Origin: Demequina sediminis
GTDB taxonomy: Bacteria > Actinomycetota > Actinomycetes > Actinomycetales > Demequinaceae
Direction of reading: 5' to 3'
Assembly (NCBI RefSeq): GCF_030296675.1
Contig: NZ_AP027736.1
Span: 1,364,001 to 1,428,000, forward strand
DNA: 64,000 nt
A model generated the notes under the pieces. It saw only the letters and a list, made by a program, of their open reading frames with translations, searched no databases and was not told the origin of the DNA. The translations under genes were made by a program, and so were the position numbers. Of this stretch, positions 1 to 8,578 are shown in pieces. Each line of letters begins with the position of its first letter. The first letter of the stretch is position 1.

Positions 1-392
1 GTGGGCAACATGACGCGCATGTGGTCGCGCGCGGTGGTCGAGGCGCGACTCGCGTACGACACGGACGTCGAGGCCGCGCGCCAGGCCATGATCGACGCGG
101 TCGAGGCCGCGAAGGCCGGCTCCGAGATGGTGGCCTCGAACGTGCTGTCGGAGCCCGACGTCGCCGGCATTGAGTCGCTCGAGTTCAACGCGGTGATGCT
201 GCGCCTCCTCGTCCAGGTCAACCCCGCGACCCAGTGGGACATCATGCGCGAGATTCGCCGAGAGATGCGGCGCATCTTCGACGAGCGCGGCATCGAGCTA
301 GCCGTGCCTGGAGAGGCCATGGTGGTCGACACTCCCCGCGCCGCCCGCGCGCGCACGGGGGACATGACGCGCACGAGGGAGGCGACGAGTGA
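1..392 (+). CDS. MscS-family mechanosensitive channel, C-terminal part (5' partial, end frameshifted)
   Basis: The C-terminal cytoplasmic domain of a small-conductance mechanosensitive channel, which releases solutes on osmotic downshock. The visible part has the family's closing helix-rich region, with [18 protein letters not shown] followed by an arginine-rich helix and [14 protein letters not shown] near residue 98. The start lies before the window. The frame then runs on without a stop into tesB, which cannot be natural. The TGA at 390-392 in frame 3 overlaps the globin start as GTGA, so one base is probably missing between about 318 and 388. The next two genes, a globin and a TesB thioesterase, follow with 4-nt overlaps and look co-transcribed. 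The family call is by sequence pattern and the exact C-terminus is uncertain. Confidence 0.7.
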
Positions 393-829
393 GCACGCCG
401 GGCATGAGCGTGGGCGACGGCCCCACGCAGGCGGAGGGCCAGAGTTTCTTCGAGGCCGTGGGTGGCCACGCCACGTTCGACGCGATCGTGCGAGCGTTCT
501 ACGAGGGCGTGGCGGCGGACCCCGTGCTGCGCCCCATGTATCCGGAACACGACATGGAGGGCGCGATCGAGCGCCTCACGCTCTTCCTCGAGCAGTACTG
601 GGGTGGACCCACCACGTACTCGGACCGGCGCGGCCACCCGCGCCTGCGCATGCGTCACCAGCCATTCCGCGTCAACCCGGACGCTCGCGACCGGTGGATC
701 GCCCACATGCGCGAGGCGGTCGCGCGCCAGAATCTCGCGCCGCTGCACGCCGTCACGCTGATGGACTACCTCGAGCGCGCCGCGCACTCGATGGTCAACT
801 CATTCGAGCCCACCGAGGAGGACCGATGA
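389..829 (+). CDS. glbO: Truncated haemoglobin, group II (GlbO type)
   Basis: A 146-residue truncated 2-over-2 haemoglobin, a cytosolic haem protein that binds oxygen and is linked to oxygen or NO handling in actinobacteria. The globin fold begins near residue 18 ([16 protein letters not shown]). A B10-type tyrosine sits in [16 protein letters not shown] is typical of the O group, and the proximal histidine is in LRMRHQPF. A tryptophan follows in RWIAHM, as expected for group II. The start is GTG at 389, overlapping the inferred stop of the upstream MscS gene, and the stop overlaps the tesB ATG (ATGA). The neighbourhood MscS-globin-TesB is a familiar actinobacterial arrangement. Confidence 0.9.
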   Translation: MSTPGMSVGDGPTQAEGQSFFEAVGGHATFDAIVRAFYEGVAADPVLRPMYPEHDMEGAIERLTLFLEQYWGGPTTYSDRRGHPRLRMRHQPFRVNPDARDRWIAHMREAVARQNLAPLHAVTLMDYLERAAHSMVNSFEPTEEDR

Positions 830-1713
830 CCGCGTTTGAGGACACCTGGGGATCGCAGGCCGTGACGGCGGGGCTGTCCGCGCTCACCCTGCGTCGCGAG
901 TCCGAGACCCGCTTCGAGGGCGACTCCCTGCCGATGCCGGGCGGACGCGTGTTCGGCGGCCAGGTGCTCGCCCAGGCCCTGCTGGCCGCGGGCGCCACGG
1001 TGACCGAGGACCGCTTCGCGCATTCGCTGCACGGCTACTTCCTCAGGGCGGGCGACGCCTCCCGTCCCATCCAGTTCGAGGTCGAGGTGCTGCGCGACGG
1101 GAGGTCGTTCTCGGCCAGGCGCACGCACGCGCTCCAGGACGGCCGCCCCATCCTGTCGATGATCGCGTCCTTCCAGATCGAGCAGGAGGGGCCCGAGCAC
1201 GCGGTCGCGATGCCCGAGGTCCCCGGTCCGGACACGGTGACGTCGGGCGTCGAGGTGCTCGCGCCGTTTGCGGGACACCCCCTCGCCGACTTCTGGCTCA
1301 CCCAGGCGCCCTTCGACGTGCGCCACGTCGAGGGCTCGCTGTTCCTTGGCCCCGACAAGCGGCCCCAGCCCTACCAGACCGCGTGGATGCGCACCCGCGG
1401 CCCGATCGAGGGTCCCGACGTGCTTCATCGCGCCCTCCTTGCCTTCGGCTCGGACCAGGTGATGCTCGAGCCGCTGTTGCGCCGCCACGGCGCCTCGTGG
1501 GTGACTCCCGACATCTCGTTCGCGAGCCTCGACCACGCCATGTGGTGGCACCGCCCCGCCCGCGCCGACGAGTGGCTGCTCTTCGTTCAGGACGCCCCGA
1601 CGGCACAGGGCGGGCGCGGGCTCACCGGCACGTGGGTGTTCTCCGAGGACGGGAGGCTCGTCGCCTCCGCCTCCCAGGAGGGGATGATTCGCCTCCCCTT
1701 CCCGCCCGCCTAG
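826..1713 (+). CDS. tesB: Acyl-CoA thioesterase II
   Basis: A 295-residue TesB-type thioesterase with two fused hotdog domains, which hydrolyses acyl-CoA to free fatty acid and CoA in the cytosol. The first hotdog carries [16 protein letters not shown] (about residues 41-56) and [10 protein letters not shown]. The second ends in [10 protein letters not shown]. The catalytic Asp and Gln positions of the E. coli enzyme appear to correspond to [11 protein letters not shown] and ASQEG. The ATG at 826 overlaps the globin stop by 4 nt, so the genes are translationally coupled. The same frame stays open upstream into MscS only because of an upstream frame error. The length is normal for the family. 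Confidence 0.93.
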   Translation: MTAFEDTWGSQAVTAGLSALTLRRESETRFEGDSLPMPGGRVFGGQVLAQALLAAGATVTEDRFAHSLHGYFLRAGDASRPIQFEVEVLRDGRSFSARRTHALQDGRPILSMIASFQIEQEGPEHAVAMPEVPGPDTVTSGVEVLAPFAGHPLADFWLTQAPFDVRHVEGSLFLGPDKRPQPYQTAWMRTRGPIEGPDVLHRALLAFGSDQVMLEPLLRRHGASWVTPDISFASLDHAMWWHRPARADEWLLFVQDAPTAQGGRGLTGTWVFSEDGRLVASASQEGMIRLPFPPA

Positions 1714-2054
1714 CAGGGACGATGCCGCCTGGGGGCCGCGCATCGGCCGCCTGCCGTTTATCTCAATTTGGTAAACATTTGTCCTTGCGGAATGAAAGCG
1801 GACGTGTGACGTTGGTACGGTCGTAACGCCGCCCTCCCGGGGTGCGTGGGCCTGCACGGCCCGTCGCCCGGAGGGCGCCATCGACCAGCCAAAGGCCTCG
1901 TGGCGTCGCCCACCCGGGCGTGCCTGAGCGCTAGTAGCGGTGCCACACGGCGCCGCCCGGCGGGCCCGTGATTGCCGTCCGACGGCTGCGAGTCCCCTCG
2001 CTAGCCGAGGTCTTTCGCGCACACCGGAGCCTGAGCTCCAGGAGCAGAGGACAC
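1714..2054 (+). promoter_or_regulatory. Gene-free leader upstream of the osmoprotectant operon
   Basis: This stretch of 341 bases has no convincing gene. It opens with the word GACGATGC at 1718-1725 just after the tesB stop. An unusually AT-rich patch at 1755-1795 contains a GTTTA/TAAAC inverted pair (1756-1760 and 1772-1776). Such a patch is a likely promoter region for opuAA, leaving a leader of up to about 250 nt rich in GC hairpins. The leader was compared by eye with the c-di-AMP (ydaO) riboswitch consensus because that element controls similar operons, but the conserved 3' block was not found. Confidence 0.35.
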
Positions 2055-3352
2055 GTGAACGACGAGACGACAGCACTGACGGTCGACGGCCTGTACAAGG
2101 TCTTCGGACGCCACGCCGACGATGCGGTGATCGCGCTGCATCGCGGCACCCCCGCGAGCAGCTTCCGCCCGGCACCACCGCCGCGGTCATCGACGCCTCC
2201 TTCGAGGTCAAGCGCGGCGAGATCTTCGTGGTGATGGGCCTGTCGGGATCCGGCAAGTCGACCCTCATCCGCACCCTCAACGGGCTCCTCGAGCCCACCG
2301 CGGGCACGGTCACGGTCGGAGGCGAGCGCATCACGGGCATCACCCCCAAGCGGCTGCGCGCCGTGCGCCGCGAGCGCATCTCGATGGTCTTCCAGCACTT
2401 TGCGCTCCTCCCCCACCGCACGGTGCTCGACAACGTCGCCTACGGGCTCGAGATCCAGGGCGTGGCGCGTGCCGAGCGCGAGGAACGGGCGCGCGAGATC
2501 ACCGAGATCGTCGGCCTCGCCGGCTGGGAGGACAAGCACCCCCACCAGCTGTCGGGCGGAATGCAGCAGCGCGTGGGTCTCGCGCGCGCCCTCGCCGCGG
2601 ACACCGACGTGCTCCTCATGGATGAGGCCTTCTCCGCGCTCGATCCCCTCATCCGCCGCGAGATGCAGGAGCAGCTGGTCGACCTGCAGGCGACCCTGGG
2701 CAAGACCATCGTGTTCATCACGCACGACCTCAACGAGGCGATGTTTCTTGGCGACCGGATCGCGGTCATGCGCGACGGCAGGATCGTCCAGATCGGCACC
2801 CCCGAGGACATCCTCACCGACCCCGCCAACGCCTACGTCGAGCAGTTCGTGGCCGACGTCGACCGCACGCGGGTGCTCACCGCCGAGTCGGTCATGCGCA
2901 AGCCGCGCGCCGTGGTCCACCCTTCCGCCGGACCCCACGGCGCGCTCACGATCATGCGCGACGAGCAGCTGAGCGCGGTCTACGTCACCCAGCGTGACCG
3001 CAGCCTCGTGGGCTGGGTGAGCGACCGCGATGCTCTCGACCTGGTGCGCAGGGGCGAGCGCGACCTTGCCACGATCATTCGCCGCGACCACGGCGCCGTG
3101 CCAAGCGACACCGCGCTGTCCGACCTCTTCATCCCCGCCCTCGAGGCGCAGCTGCCGCTGGGCGTGCAGGACGACAAGGGCCGCCTCGTGGGCGTGATCC
3201 CGCGCGTGACCCTCCTCGCCACGCTCGGCGGAGAGCCCGATGCCGCGGCGCAAGCGGCCGCACGGCCCGATCCCTTGCCCACGGAGGTGGTCGACCGGGC
3301 GCTCGAGGCCGCGGCCGACTCCCGTTCGCTCACCACGACGGAGGTGCGGTAA
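2055..3352 (+). CDS. opuAA: Glycine betaine/osmoprotectant ABC importer ATPase with CBS domains (frameshifted)
   Basis: ATP-binding subunit of a ProU/OpuA-type importer for compatible solutes. The ATPase core has Walker A GLSGSGKST, signature LSGGMQQR, Walker B VLLMDEAFSALDP and the H-loop FITHDLNEAM. After it come two CBS motifs (from about residue 270) that in this family gate transport by ionic strength or c-di-AMP. The GTG start at 2055 follows GGAGCAGAGG. The frame breaks at the C run 2149-2153. Adding one C gives HRGTPREQLPPGTT and an intact protein of 432 residues, so the break is probably a sequence error. The stop overlaps the permease start (TAATG). Confidence 0.88.
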
Positions 3353-4302
3353 TGGACCTGCGCATCCCCTTTGGCTCCTGGATCGAGACCGGCACGGACT
3401 GGATCGAGGACAACCTCGACTGGCTCCTCGGCTTCCTCGGCGACCTGTGGACCGGCATGTACGACGCCGTCAACTGGGTCTTCTCCTCCCCGCCCGCAAT
3501 CGCCGTGATCGCGGTCCTGTCCCTCGCGGCGCTCTTCGCGCGAGGCTGGAAGTTCGCGGTCGGCACGGCCGCTGGCCTCACCTTCATCATCGGCGTCGAT
3601 CAGTGGGACAACGCGATGGACTCGCTGTCGCTCGTGCTCGTCGCGGCGGCGCTGGCGCTGGCGATGGGCATCCCGCTGGGCATCTGGGCGGCGCGCAGCC
3701 CGCACGTGTCCGCGGTCGTGAAACCCGTCATGGACTTCCTCCAGACGATGCCCGCCTTCGTCTACCTCATCCCCGCGATCGCCTTCTTCGGAGTCGGCGT
3801 CGCCCCCGGCATCTTCGCCACCGTGCTCTTCGCGATCGCCCCCGGTGTGCGCCTGACGGAGTTGGGGATCCGCGGCGTTGACAAGGAGGTGGTCGAGGCC
3901 GGTCAGGCCTTCGGCGCCTCGCCGCGGCGCATCCTGCGCCAGATTCAGCTGCCCCTCGCGATGCCGTCCATCATGGCCGGCGTCAACCAGGTCATCATGC
4001 TGTCGCTATCGATGGTGGTCATCGCCGGCATGGTCGGCGCGCGCGGCCTCGGAGGCGACGTCACCAGGGCCGTCAGCGCCCTCGACATCGCGATTGGCGC
4101 CGAGGCCGGAATCTCCGTCGTCATCCTCGCCGTGGTGCTGGACCGCTTCACCGGCGCCTTCGGGCAGAAGCGCGGAGCGGGCCTCCTCACGCGGCTGCGC
4201 GGCACCGTGCTGCGGGCCTCCCCCGTCACGCAGACCCAGGGCAAGGACACCGAGCGGATCCTCGCGGAGAACTCCGGCAACCGCCGCAACCCCGGCCGCT
4301 GA
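3352..4302 (+). CDS. opuAB: Osmoprotectant ABC importer permease
   Basis: A 316-residue inner membrane permease of the ProW/OpuAB family, partner of the ATPase just upstream and the binding protein just downstream. The N-terminal part carries an extra membrane segment (about residues 45-80). The BPD transport core (about 85-260) contains the EAA-like loop EAGQAFGASPRRILRQIQLP that docks on the ATPase. The C-terminal 40 residues are polar and probably cytoplasmic. The ATG at 3352 is embedded in the TAATG junction with opuAA, indicating coupled translation. The substrate is inferred to be glycine betaine, proline or a similar solute. Confidence 0.92.
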   Translation: MDLRIPFGSWIETGTDWIEDNLDWLLGFLGDLWTGMYDAVNWVFSSPPAIAVIAVLSLAALFARGWKFAVGTAAGLTFIIGVDQWDNAMDSLSLVLVAAALALAMGIPLGIWAARSPHVSAVVKPVMDFLQTMPAFVYLIPAIAFFGVGVAPGIFATVLFAIAPGVRLTELGIRGVDKEVVEAGQAFGASPRRILRQIQLPLAMPSIMAGVNQVIMLSLSMVVIAGMVGARGLGGDVTRAVSALDIAIGAEAGISVVILAVVLDRFTGAFGQKRGAGLLTRLRGTVLRASPVTQTQGKDTERILAENSGNRRNPGR

Positions 4303-4427
4303 CGGCGCCTGCCACACCACCACAGACCTCGCGGTCGGACTCCGATCGCGCGCACCCCGCCCCGACCGATGGGCGAACGGTGCTCACGACGGGGGAGACT
4401 CCCCTCGCCGGGAAAGGAACACTCATC

Positions 4428-5327
4428 ATGAACGTGCGCTCCATCGCGCCCCTCGCCCTGGCCGCCACCGCGGGGCTGGTCCTCGCCGGCTGCTCGTCGG
4501 CCGACTCGGGCGACGCACCCGACTCGTCCGCCGACGCCGCGCCCGCCGCGGGCGGCGAGATCACCTTCGGCGTCTTCAACGGTTGGGACGAGTCGGTCGC
4601 CTCGTCGCTGCTGTGGGAGGCCATCCTCGAGGACAAGGGCTACGACGTCACCCTCGAGTACGCGGACCCCGCCGTCACCTTCCAGGCACTCGCCGACGGC
4701 GACTACGACCTCGTCACCGACGTGTGGCTGCCCGTGACCCACGCGTCCTACCTCGACCAGTTCGGCGACGACATCGTCGAGGTGGGCTCGTGGTTCGACA
4801 GCGCGGCCCTCACGGTCGCGGTGAACGCCGATGCGCCGATCGACTCCTCGACGAGCTCGCCGCGAACGCGGACGCCTTCGGCGGCCGCATCGTCGGCATC
4901 GAGCCCGGAGCTCACCGCGGCGGTCGAGGGCGCGATCCCCGTGTACGGGCTCGAGGGCATGGACTTCCTGACCTCGTCGACCCCCGCGATGCTCGCCGAG
5001 CTCGACTCCGCGATGGCGGACGGCGAGAACATCGTCGTGACGCTGTGGGAGCCCCACTGGGCGTACGGCGCGTACGACCTCAAGAACCTCGAGGACCCCG
5101 AGGGCACGCTGGGCGATGCCGAGGAGATCGTGACGTACTCGCGCACCGGCTTCGCCGACGAGTTCCCCGAGGTCGAGGGCTGGCTCGCGGGCTTCTCGAT
5201 GGACGCCGAGCTCCTGTACGACCTCGAGAACCAGATCCTCACGGCTGACTCCGAGGACGACTACCCCGCGATCGTCGATGCCTTCATCGCCGACAACCAG
5301 GAGTGGGTCGACTCGCTCACCGCATAG
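4428..5327 (+). CDS. opuAC: Glycine betaine-type substrate-binding lipoprotein (two internal frame slips)
   Basis: The extracytoplasmic binding protein of the OpuA-type importer. It has a lipoprotein signal with lipobox LAGCSS near residue 20. The mature domain starts with EITFGVFNGWDESVASS and contains LVTDVWLPVTHASYL, typical of OpuAC folds with aromatic ligand boxes. Between about 4843 and 4910 the reading frame is displaced. The neighbouring frame gives LLDELAANADAFGGRIVGIE, which fits the family, so there are two compensating indels. A C seems to be missing near 4843. The second change near 4905-4915 is not a simple run error. A small hairpin (GGGGA/TCCCC, about 4393-4405) precedes the ribosome-binding site GGAAAGGA. 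Confidence 0.85.
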   Translation: MNVRSIAPLALAATAGLVLAGCSSADSGDAPDSSADAAPAAGGEITFGVFNGWDESVASSLLWEAILEDKGYDVTLEYADPAVTFQALADGDYDLVTDVWLPVTHASYLDQFGDDIVEVGSWFDSAALTVAVNADAPIDSSTSSPRTRTPSAAASSASSPELTAAVEGAIPVYGLEGMDFLTSSTPAMLAELDSAMADGENIVVTLWEPHWAYGAYDLKNLEDPEGTLGDAEEIVTYSRTGFADEFPEVEGWLAGFSMDAELLYDLENQILTADSEDDYPAIVDAFIADNQEWVDSLTA

Positions 5328-5339
5328 GGTCCTCCCCAC

Positions 5340-5383
5340 CGCGAACGCGCCGGCCGCCCCCACGGGCGGCCGGCGCGTTCGCG
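5340..5383. terminator. Bidirectional hairpin, 20-bp perfect stem
   Basis: Arms 5340-5359 and 5364-5383 are perfect reverse complements with a 4-base loop. The hairpin lies between the end of the osmoprotectant operon and the convergent thioesterase gene, so it can stop transcription from both sides. There is no T tract, as is common in high-GC actinobacteria. Confidence 0.85.
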
Positions 5384-5392
5384 CGTGTGGCG

Positions 5393-5872
5393 TCAGCGCT
5401 TGCGGAAGGTCACGGGCGCGTCGAGGTGCGCGCTCCACACGTCGCGCTCGGAGTCGGTGAGCCGACGAGGCTGCTGCGTCGCGGCGTCGATGAGCACGAG
5501 CGTCGTGGTCGCCTTCGCGAACAGCACCGGCACGTCCGAGCCTTGCGGCGACCACACCTCGTAGCAGATCTCGATGCTCGCCCCTCCGAGCCTGCCGATC
5601 CACAGCTGCACGTCGAGGGGGCGGCGCAGGTAAGGAATGGGCGCGAGATACTCGATCTGCTGCGCCGCGATGAGGGTGAGAGTGTCGGCGTCGACGCCGC
5701 CTGCGATGAGCGCGGTGTGAGGAACGTCGTGCTCCTCCGCCGCCGAGCGGTCCGCCCAGAAGACCCTGATGCGGGCCTCCTCCAGCAGACGGAGCATCTC
5801 GGCATTGTTGACGTGGCCGTAGGCGTCGAGGTCGGACCATCGCAGCGTGATCGGGACGTGAATGCGCGTCAT
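5393..5872 (-). CDS. Acyl-CoA thioesterase, 4HBT hotdog family
   Basis: A single-hotdog thioesterase of 159 residues, FadM/YbgC-like. The signature is RWSDLDAYGHVNNAEMLRLL (about residues 11-30), where the Asp after Leu is the usual catalytic residue. The central helix and sheet follow (EYLAPIPYLRRPLDVQLWIG). Such enzymes hydrolyse acyl- or aryl-CoA esters in the cytosol; the substrate cannot be told from sequence. It is transcribed convergently with opuAC and lies 78 bp downstream of ettA on the same strand. Start ATG at 5872. Confidence 0.88.
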   Translation of the reverse strand: MTRIHVPITLRWSDLDAYGHVNNAEMLRLLEEARIRVFWADRSAAEEHDVPHTALIAGGVDADTLTLIAAQQIEYLAPIPYLRRPLDVQLWIGRLGGASIEICYEVWSPQGSDVPVLFAKATTTLVLIDAATQQPRRLTDSERDVWSAHLDAPVTFRKR

Positions 5873-5950
5873 GCCTTCACCGTAGCGCGGACGCGCGACG
5901 GCCCCACCCGGCTTGCGGATGAGGCCGTCGCGGTGCGCGTCAGTCGGGTG

Positions 5951-7633
5951 TCAGTCGCGCGTGAGCTTGCGGTACGTGACGCGGTGCGGGCGAGCGGCGT
6001 CGGCCCCGAGCCGCTCGACCTTGTTGGCCTCGTACGACTCGAAGTTGCCCTCGAACCAGAACCAATTGCCCGGGTTCTCCTCGGTGCCCTCGTACGCGAG
6101 GATGTGGGTCGCGACGCGGTCGAGGAACCAGCGGTCGTGGGAGACCACCACGGCGCAGCCGGGGAACTCGAGCAGCGCGTTCTCGAGCGAGCCGAGCGTC
6201 TCGACGTCGAGGTCGTTGGTCGGCTCGTCGAGCAGCAGCACGTTGCCGCCCTCCTTGAGCGTGAGCGCGAGGTTGAGGCGGTTGCGCTCGCCGCCCGAGA
6301 GCACGCCGGCGGGCTTCTGCTGGTCGGGGCCCTTGAATCCGAATGCGCTCACGTACGCGCGCGACGGCATCTCGACCTTGCCCACGTTGATGTAGTCGAG
6401 TCCGTCGGAGACGACCTCCCACAGCGACTTCTTGGGATCAATCCCGCCACGGCTCTGGTCGACATACGAGATCTTGACGGTCTCGCCGACCTTGAGCTCG
6501 CCACCGTCGAGCGGCTCGAGGCCCACGATGGTCTTGAAGAGCGTGGTCTTACCCACGCCGTTGGGGCCGATCACGCCGACGATGCCGTTGCGCGGCAGCG
6601 TGAAGGACAGCCCATCGATGAGCGTGCGGTCGCCGAATCCCTTGTTGAGGTCCTTGGCCTCGATGACCACGGATCCCAGGCGCGGGCCCGGCGGGATCTG
6701 GATCTCCTCGAAGTCGAGCTTCCTGGTCCGGTCGGCCTCGGCCGCCATCTCCTCATAGCGCGCAAGTCGCGCCTTCGACTTGGTCTGGCGCCCCTTCGCG
6801 TTCGAGCGCACCCACTCGAGCTCGTCCTTGAGGCGCTTTGCCAGCTTGGCGTCCTTCTTGCCCTGCACCTGCAGGCGCTCCTGCTTCTTCTCGAGGTAGG
6901 TCGAGTAGTTGCCCTCGTACGGGTATAGGCGGCCCCGGTCGACCTCGCAGATCCACTGCGCGACGTGGTCGAGGAAGTAGCGGTCGTGGGTGACGGCCAA
7001 CACGGCGCCGGGGTACTTGGCGAGGTGCTGCTCGAGCCACAGCACGGACTCGGCGTCAAGGTGGTTGGTGGGCTCGTCGAGGAGCAGCAGGTCGGGCTTC
7101 TCGAGGAGCAGCTTGCACAGCGCGACGCGACGGCGCTCACCGCCGGACAGCACGCTGACGTCCGCGTCCGGCGGCGGGCAGCGCAGCGCGTCCATCGCCT
7201 GCTCGAGCTGAGAGTCGAGGTCCCACGCGTCGGCGTGGTCCAGCTCCTCCTGCAGGGTGCCCATCTCCGCGAGCAGCGTGTCGAAGTCCGCGTCGGGGCT
7301 CGCCATCTCCTCGGAGATCGCGTTGAACCGCTCGAGCTTCGCGTGGATCTCGCCGACACCCTCGCGGATGTTGCCGATCACGTCCTTGTCCTCGTTGAGA
7401 GGGGGCTCCTGGAGCAGGATGCCCACCGAGTAGCCGGGGCTCAGCCGCGCCTCGCCGTTGGACGGCTCCTCGATGCCGGCCATGATCTTGAGGATCGTCG
7501 ACTTGCCCGCGCCGTTGGGTCCCACCACGCCGATCTTCGCGCCAGGGTAGAACGCCATCGTCACGTCATCGAGGATGACCTTGTCGCCGTGCGCCTTGCG
7601 CGCCTTCTGCATGGTGTAGATGAACTCTGCCAC
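5951..7633 (-). CDS. ettA: Energy-dependent translational throttle protein EttA (ABC-F)
   Basis: An ABC-F protein of 560 residues with two ATPase domains and no membrane segments. It binds the ribosomal E site and gates entry into elongation according to energy charge. Domain 1 has GPNGAGKST, LSGGERRRV and DEPTNHLDAESV. The arm and linker region is lysine-rich around residues 250-320. Domain 2 has GPNGVGKTT, LSGGERNRL and DEPTNDLDVETL. The GTG start giving VAEFIYTMQKARKAHG was chosen because this is the conserved EttA N-terminus; upstream residues of the open frame are not family-like. The length matches EttA rather than other ABC-F subgroups. Confidence 0.95.
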   Translation of the reverse strand: MAEFIYTMQKARKAHGDKVILDDVTMAFYPGAKIGVVGPNGAGKSTILKIMAGIEEPSNGEARLSPGYSVGILLQEPPLNEDKDVIGNIREGVGEIHAKLERFNAISEEMASPDADFDTLLAEMGTLQEELDHADAWDLDSQLEQAMDALRCPPPDADVSVLSGGERRRVALCKLLLEKPDLLLLDEPTNHLDAESVLWLEQHLAKYPGAVLAVTHDRYFLDHVAQWICEVDRGRLYPYEGNYSTYLEKKQERLQVQGKKDAKLAKRLKDELEWVRSNAKGRQTKSKARLARYEEMAAEADRTRKLDFEEIQIPPGPRLGSVVIEAKDLNKGFGDRTLIDGLSFTLPRNGIVGVIGPNGVGKTTLFKTIVGLEPLDGGELKVGETVKISYVDQSRGGIDPKKSLWEVVSDGLDYINVGKVEMPSRAYVSAFGFKGPDQQKPAGVLSGGERNRLNLALTLKEGGNVLLLDEPTNDLDVETLGSLENALLEFPGCAVVVSHDRWFLDRVATHILAYEGTEENPGNWFWFEGNFESYEANKVERLGADAARPHRVTYRKLTRD

Positions 7634-7734
7634 TGGTGCTCCGTCAACTCGTCCTGAGCGGGCGCGAGGCGCCCGCATGCCGCCCCTAGCCTACGCGAGG
7701 ACGATGCCCGGCAGGGGCGGCGCGGACGCCATGC

Positions 7735-8300
7735 TCAGTGGCCCACGAGCGCCTCGGCGGTGTCGACGGAGTGCTCGTCGGAGTGCTCGTCGGAGTGCTC
7801 GTCTGCGTCCTCGACCGCGGGCTCCTCGTCGGGGCCCTCGGCGAGCTCGTACGACTCAACCTCGCCGGACGGCTCGCTCTCGCGCGCCGCCGCCAACGCC
7901 GCCGCGGCCGCGGTCGTGTCGGCCTCCGTGAGCGCCGGGTCTCCCGTCGCCCTCGTGAAGGTCGCGGTGCCCCGCGTGCAGTCCGGACCCACCGCCGTGG
8001 CGTCGATGATGAGGTCCGTGCGCGGGCCCTCCTTGGCCTCCCACCTGCTGGTGCGCAGCCGTCCCGTGACCACCACGGGCTGCCCCTTGGTGATCGACTT
8101 CTCGACCGTCAGCGCGGCCCCGCGGAACAGTCGCACCGTGAACCACTCTGTGGTTCCGTCGACCCACTGCCCGCGTTCGCGGTCGTAGAAGCGCGGCGTC
8201 GTGGCAAGGCGGAACGACGCGATCGCGAGTCCCCCTGTCCCAGCGTCAGCCGCACGTCGGTGGCCGCCCACCCCGTAGCCGTGATCGTGAGTTCGTTCAT
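7735..8300 (-). CDS. ssb: Single-stranded DNA-binding protein, SsbB-like (frameshifted)
   Basis: OB-fold SSB protein. The fold runs over about residues 1-115: MNELTITATGWAATDVRL, then ASFRLATTPRFYD and EWFTVRLFRGAAL. The frame slips in the C run at 8231-8235; one more base joins TLGQG to GLAIASFRLA and gives 188 residues. The tail is acidic, with three DEHS repeats, and ends in VGH without the DDDIPF-type tip that recruits repair proteins. This suggests an accessory SSB rather than the replicative one encoded next to rpsF. The gene stands alone between ettA and the GTPase pair. The ATG at 8300 follows GGGAGGAAGAC. Confidence 0.87.
7769..7804 (-). repeat. Three tandem copies of a 12-bp unit inside ssb
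   Basis: The unit GAGTGCTCGTCG occurs at 7769-7780, 7781-7792 and, with one change, at 7793-7804. Read on the minus strand it codes for repeated Asp-Glu-His-Ser in the C-terminal tail of the SSB protein. The unit length keeps the frame, so copy number can vary without breaking the gene. Confidence 0.85.
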
Positions 8301-8431
8301 GTCTTCCTCCCTGGTGGCGCACCGTGCGCGCCCCTCCAGCGTCGCCAGGTGTTCGACGCGGAGCGCGACCCGCGCGCCAACTCGTGGACGGCATCGTCCG
8401 GTGTCGGGGCTGGGGACATCGCCACGCACGA

Positions 8432-8469
8432 CGGCGGCGCCGGCCCCCGCGAGGGGACCGGCGCCGCCG
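8432..8469 (-). terminator. Hairpin after the GTPase pair
   Basis: Arms CGGCGGCGCCGG (8432-8443) and CCGGCGCCGCCG (8458-8469) form a 12-bp stem with a 14-base loop. It lies in the 278-bp gap between the end of the GTPase operon and ssb, in the path of minus-strand transcription. Confidence 0.65.
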
Positions 8470-8578
8470 GTGAGGGAGGAACTACGCGCCGTACGTGCGC
8501 ATCAGGAACGCGCGGCATCGTCCCGGCATTGCCCGGGTGACCCACGAGTGAACGGAGCGCGGGCCGTTCACGAGAGAT

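Noticed and set aside
1-1713. A single 570-residue open frame covering MscS, globin region and TesB
   Set aside because: The middle third is a shadow of the globin gene in another frame. The frame is open only because the MscS stop is displaced by a probable missing base.
1800-2054. c-di-AMP (ydaO) riboswitch before the osmoprotectant operon
   Set aside because: Such switches do control similar operons, but the conserved 3' block and the GGGG-A-CC start element were not recognisable by eye. A covariance model search would decide.
766-2433. 555-residue minus-strand frame opposite tesB and opuAA
   Set aside because: It has the biased composition of antisense frames in high-GC DNA and no recognisable domain, while the plus strand has well-known genes.
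7769-7804. CRISPR-like array
   Set aside because: The repeats are 12 bp and directly adjacent without spacers. They code for amino-acid repeats in SSB. No CRISPR array or cas gene was seen anywhere in the window.
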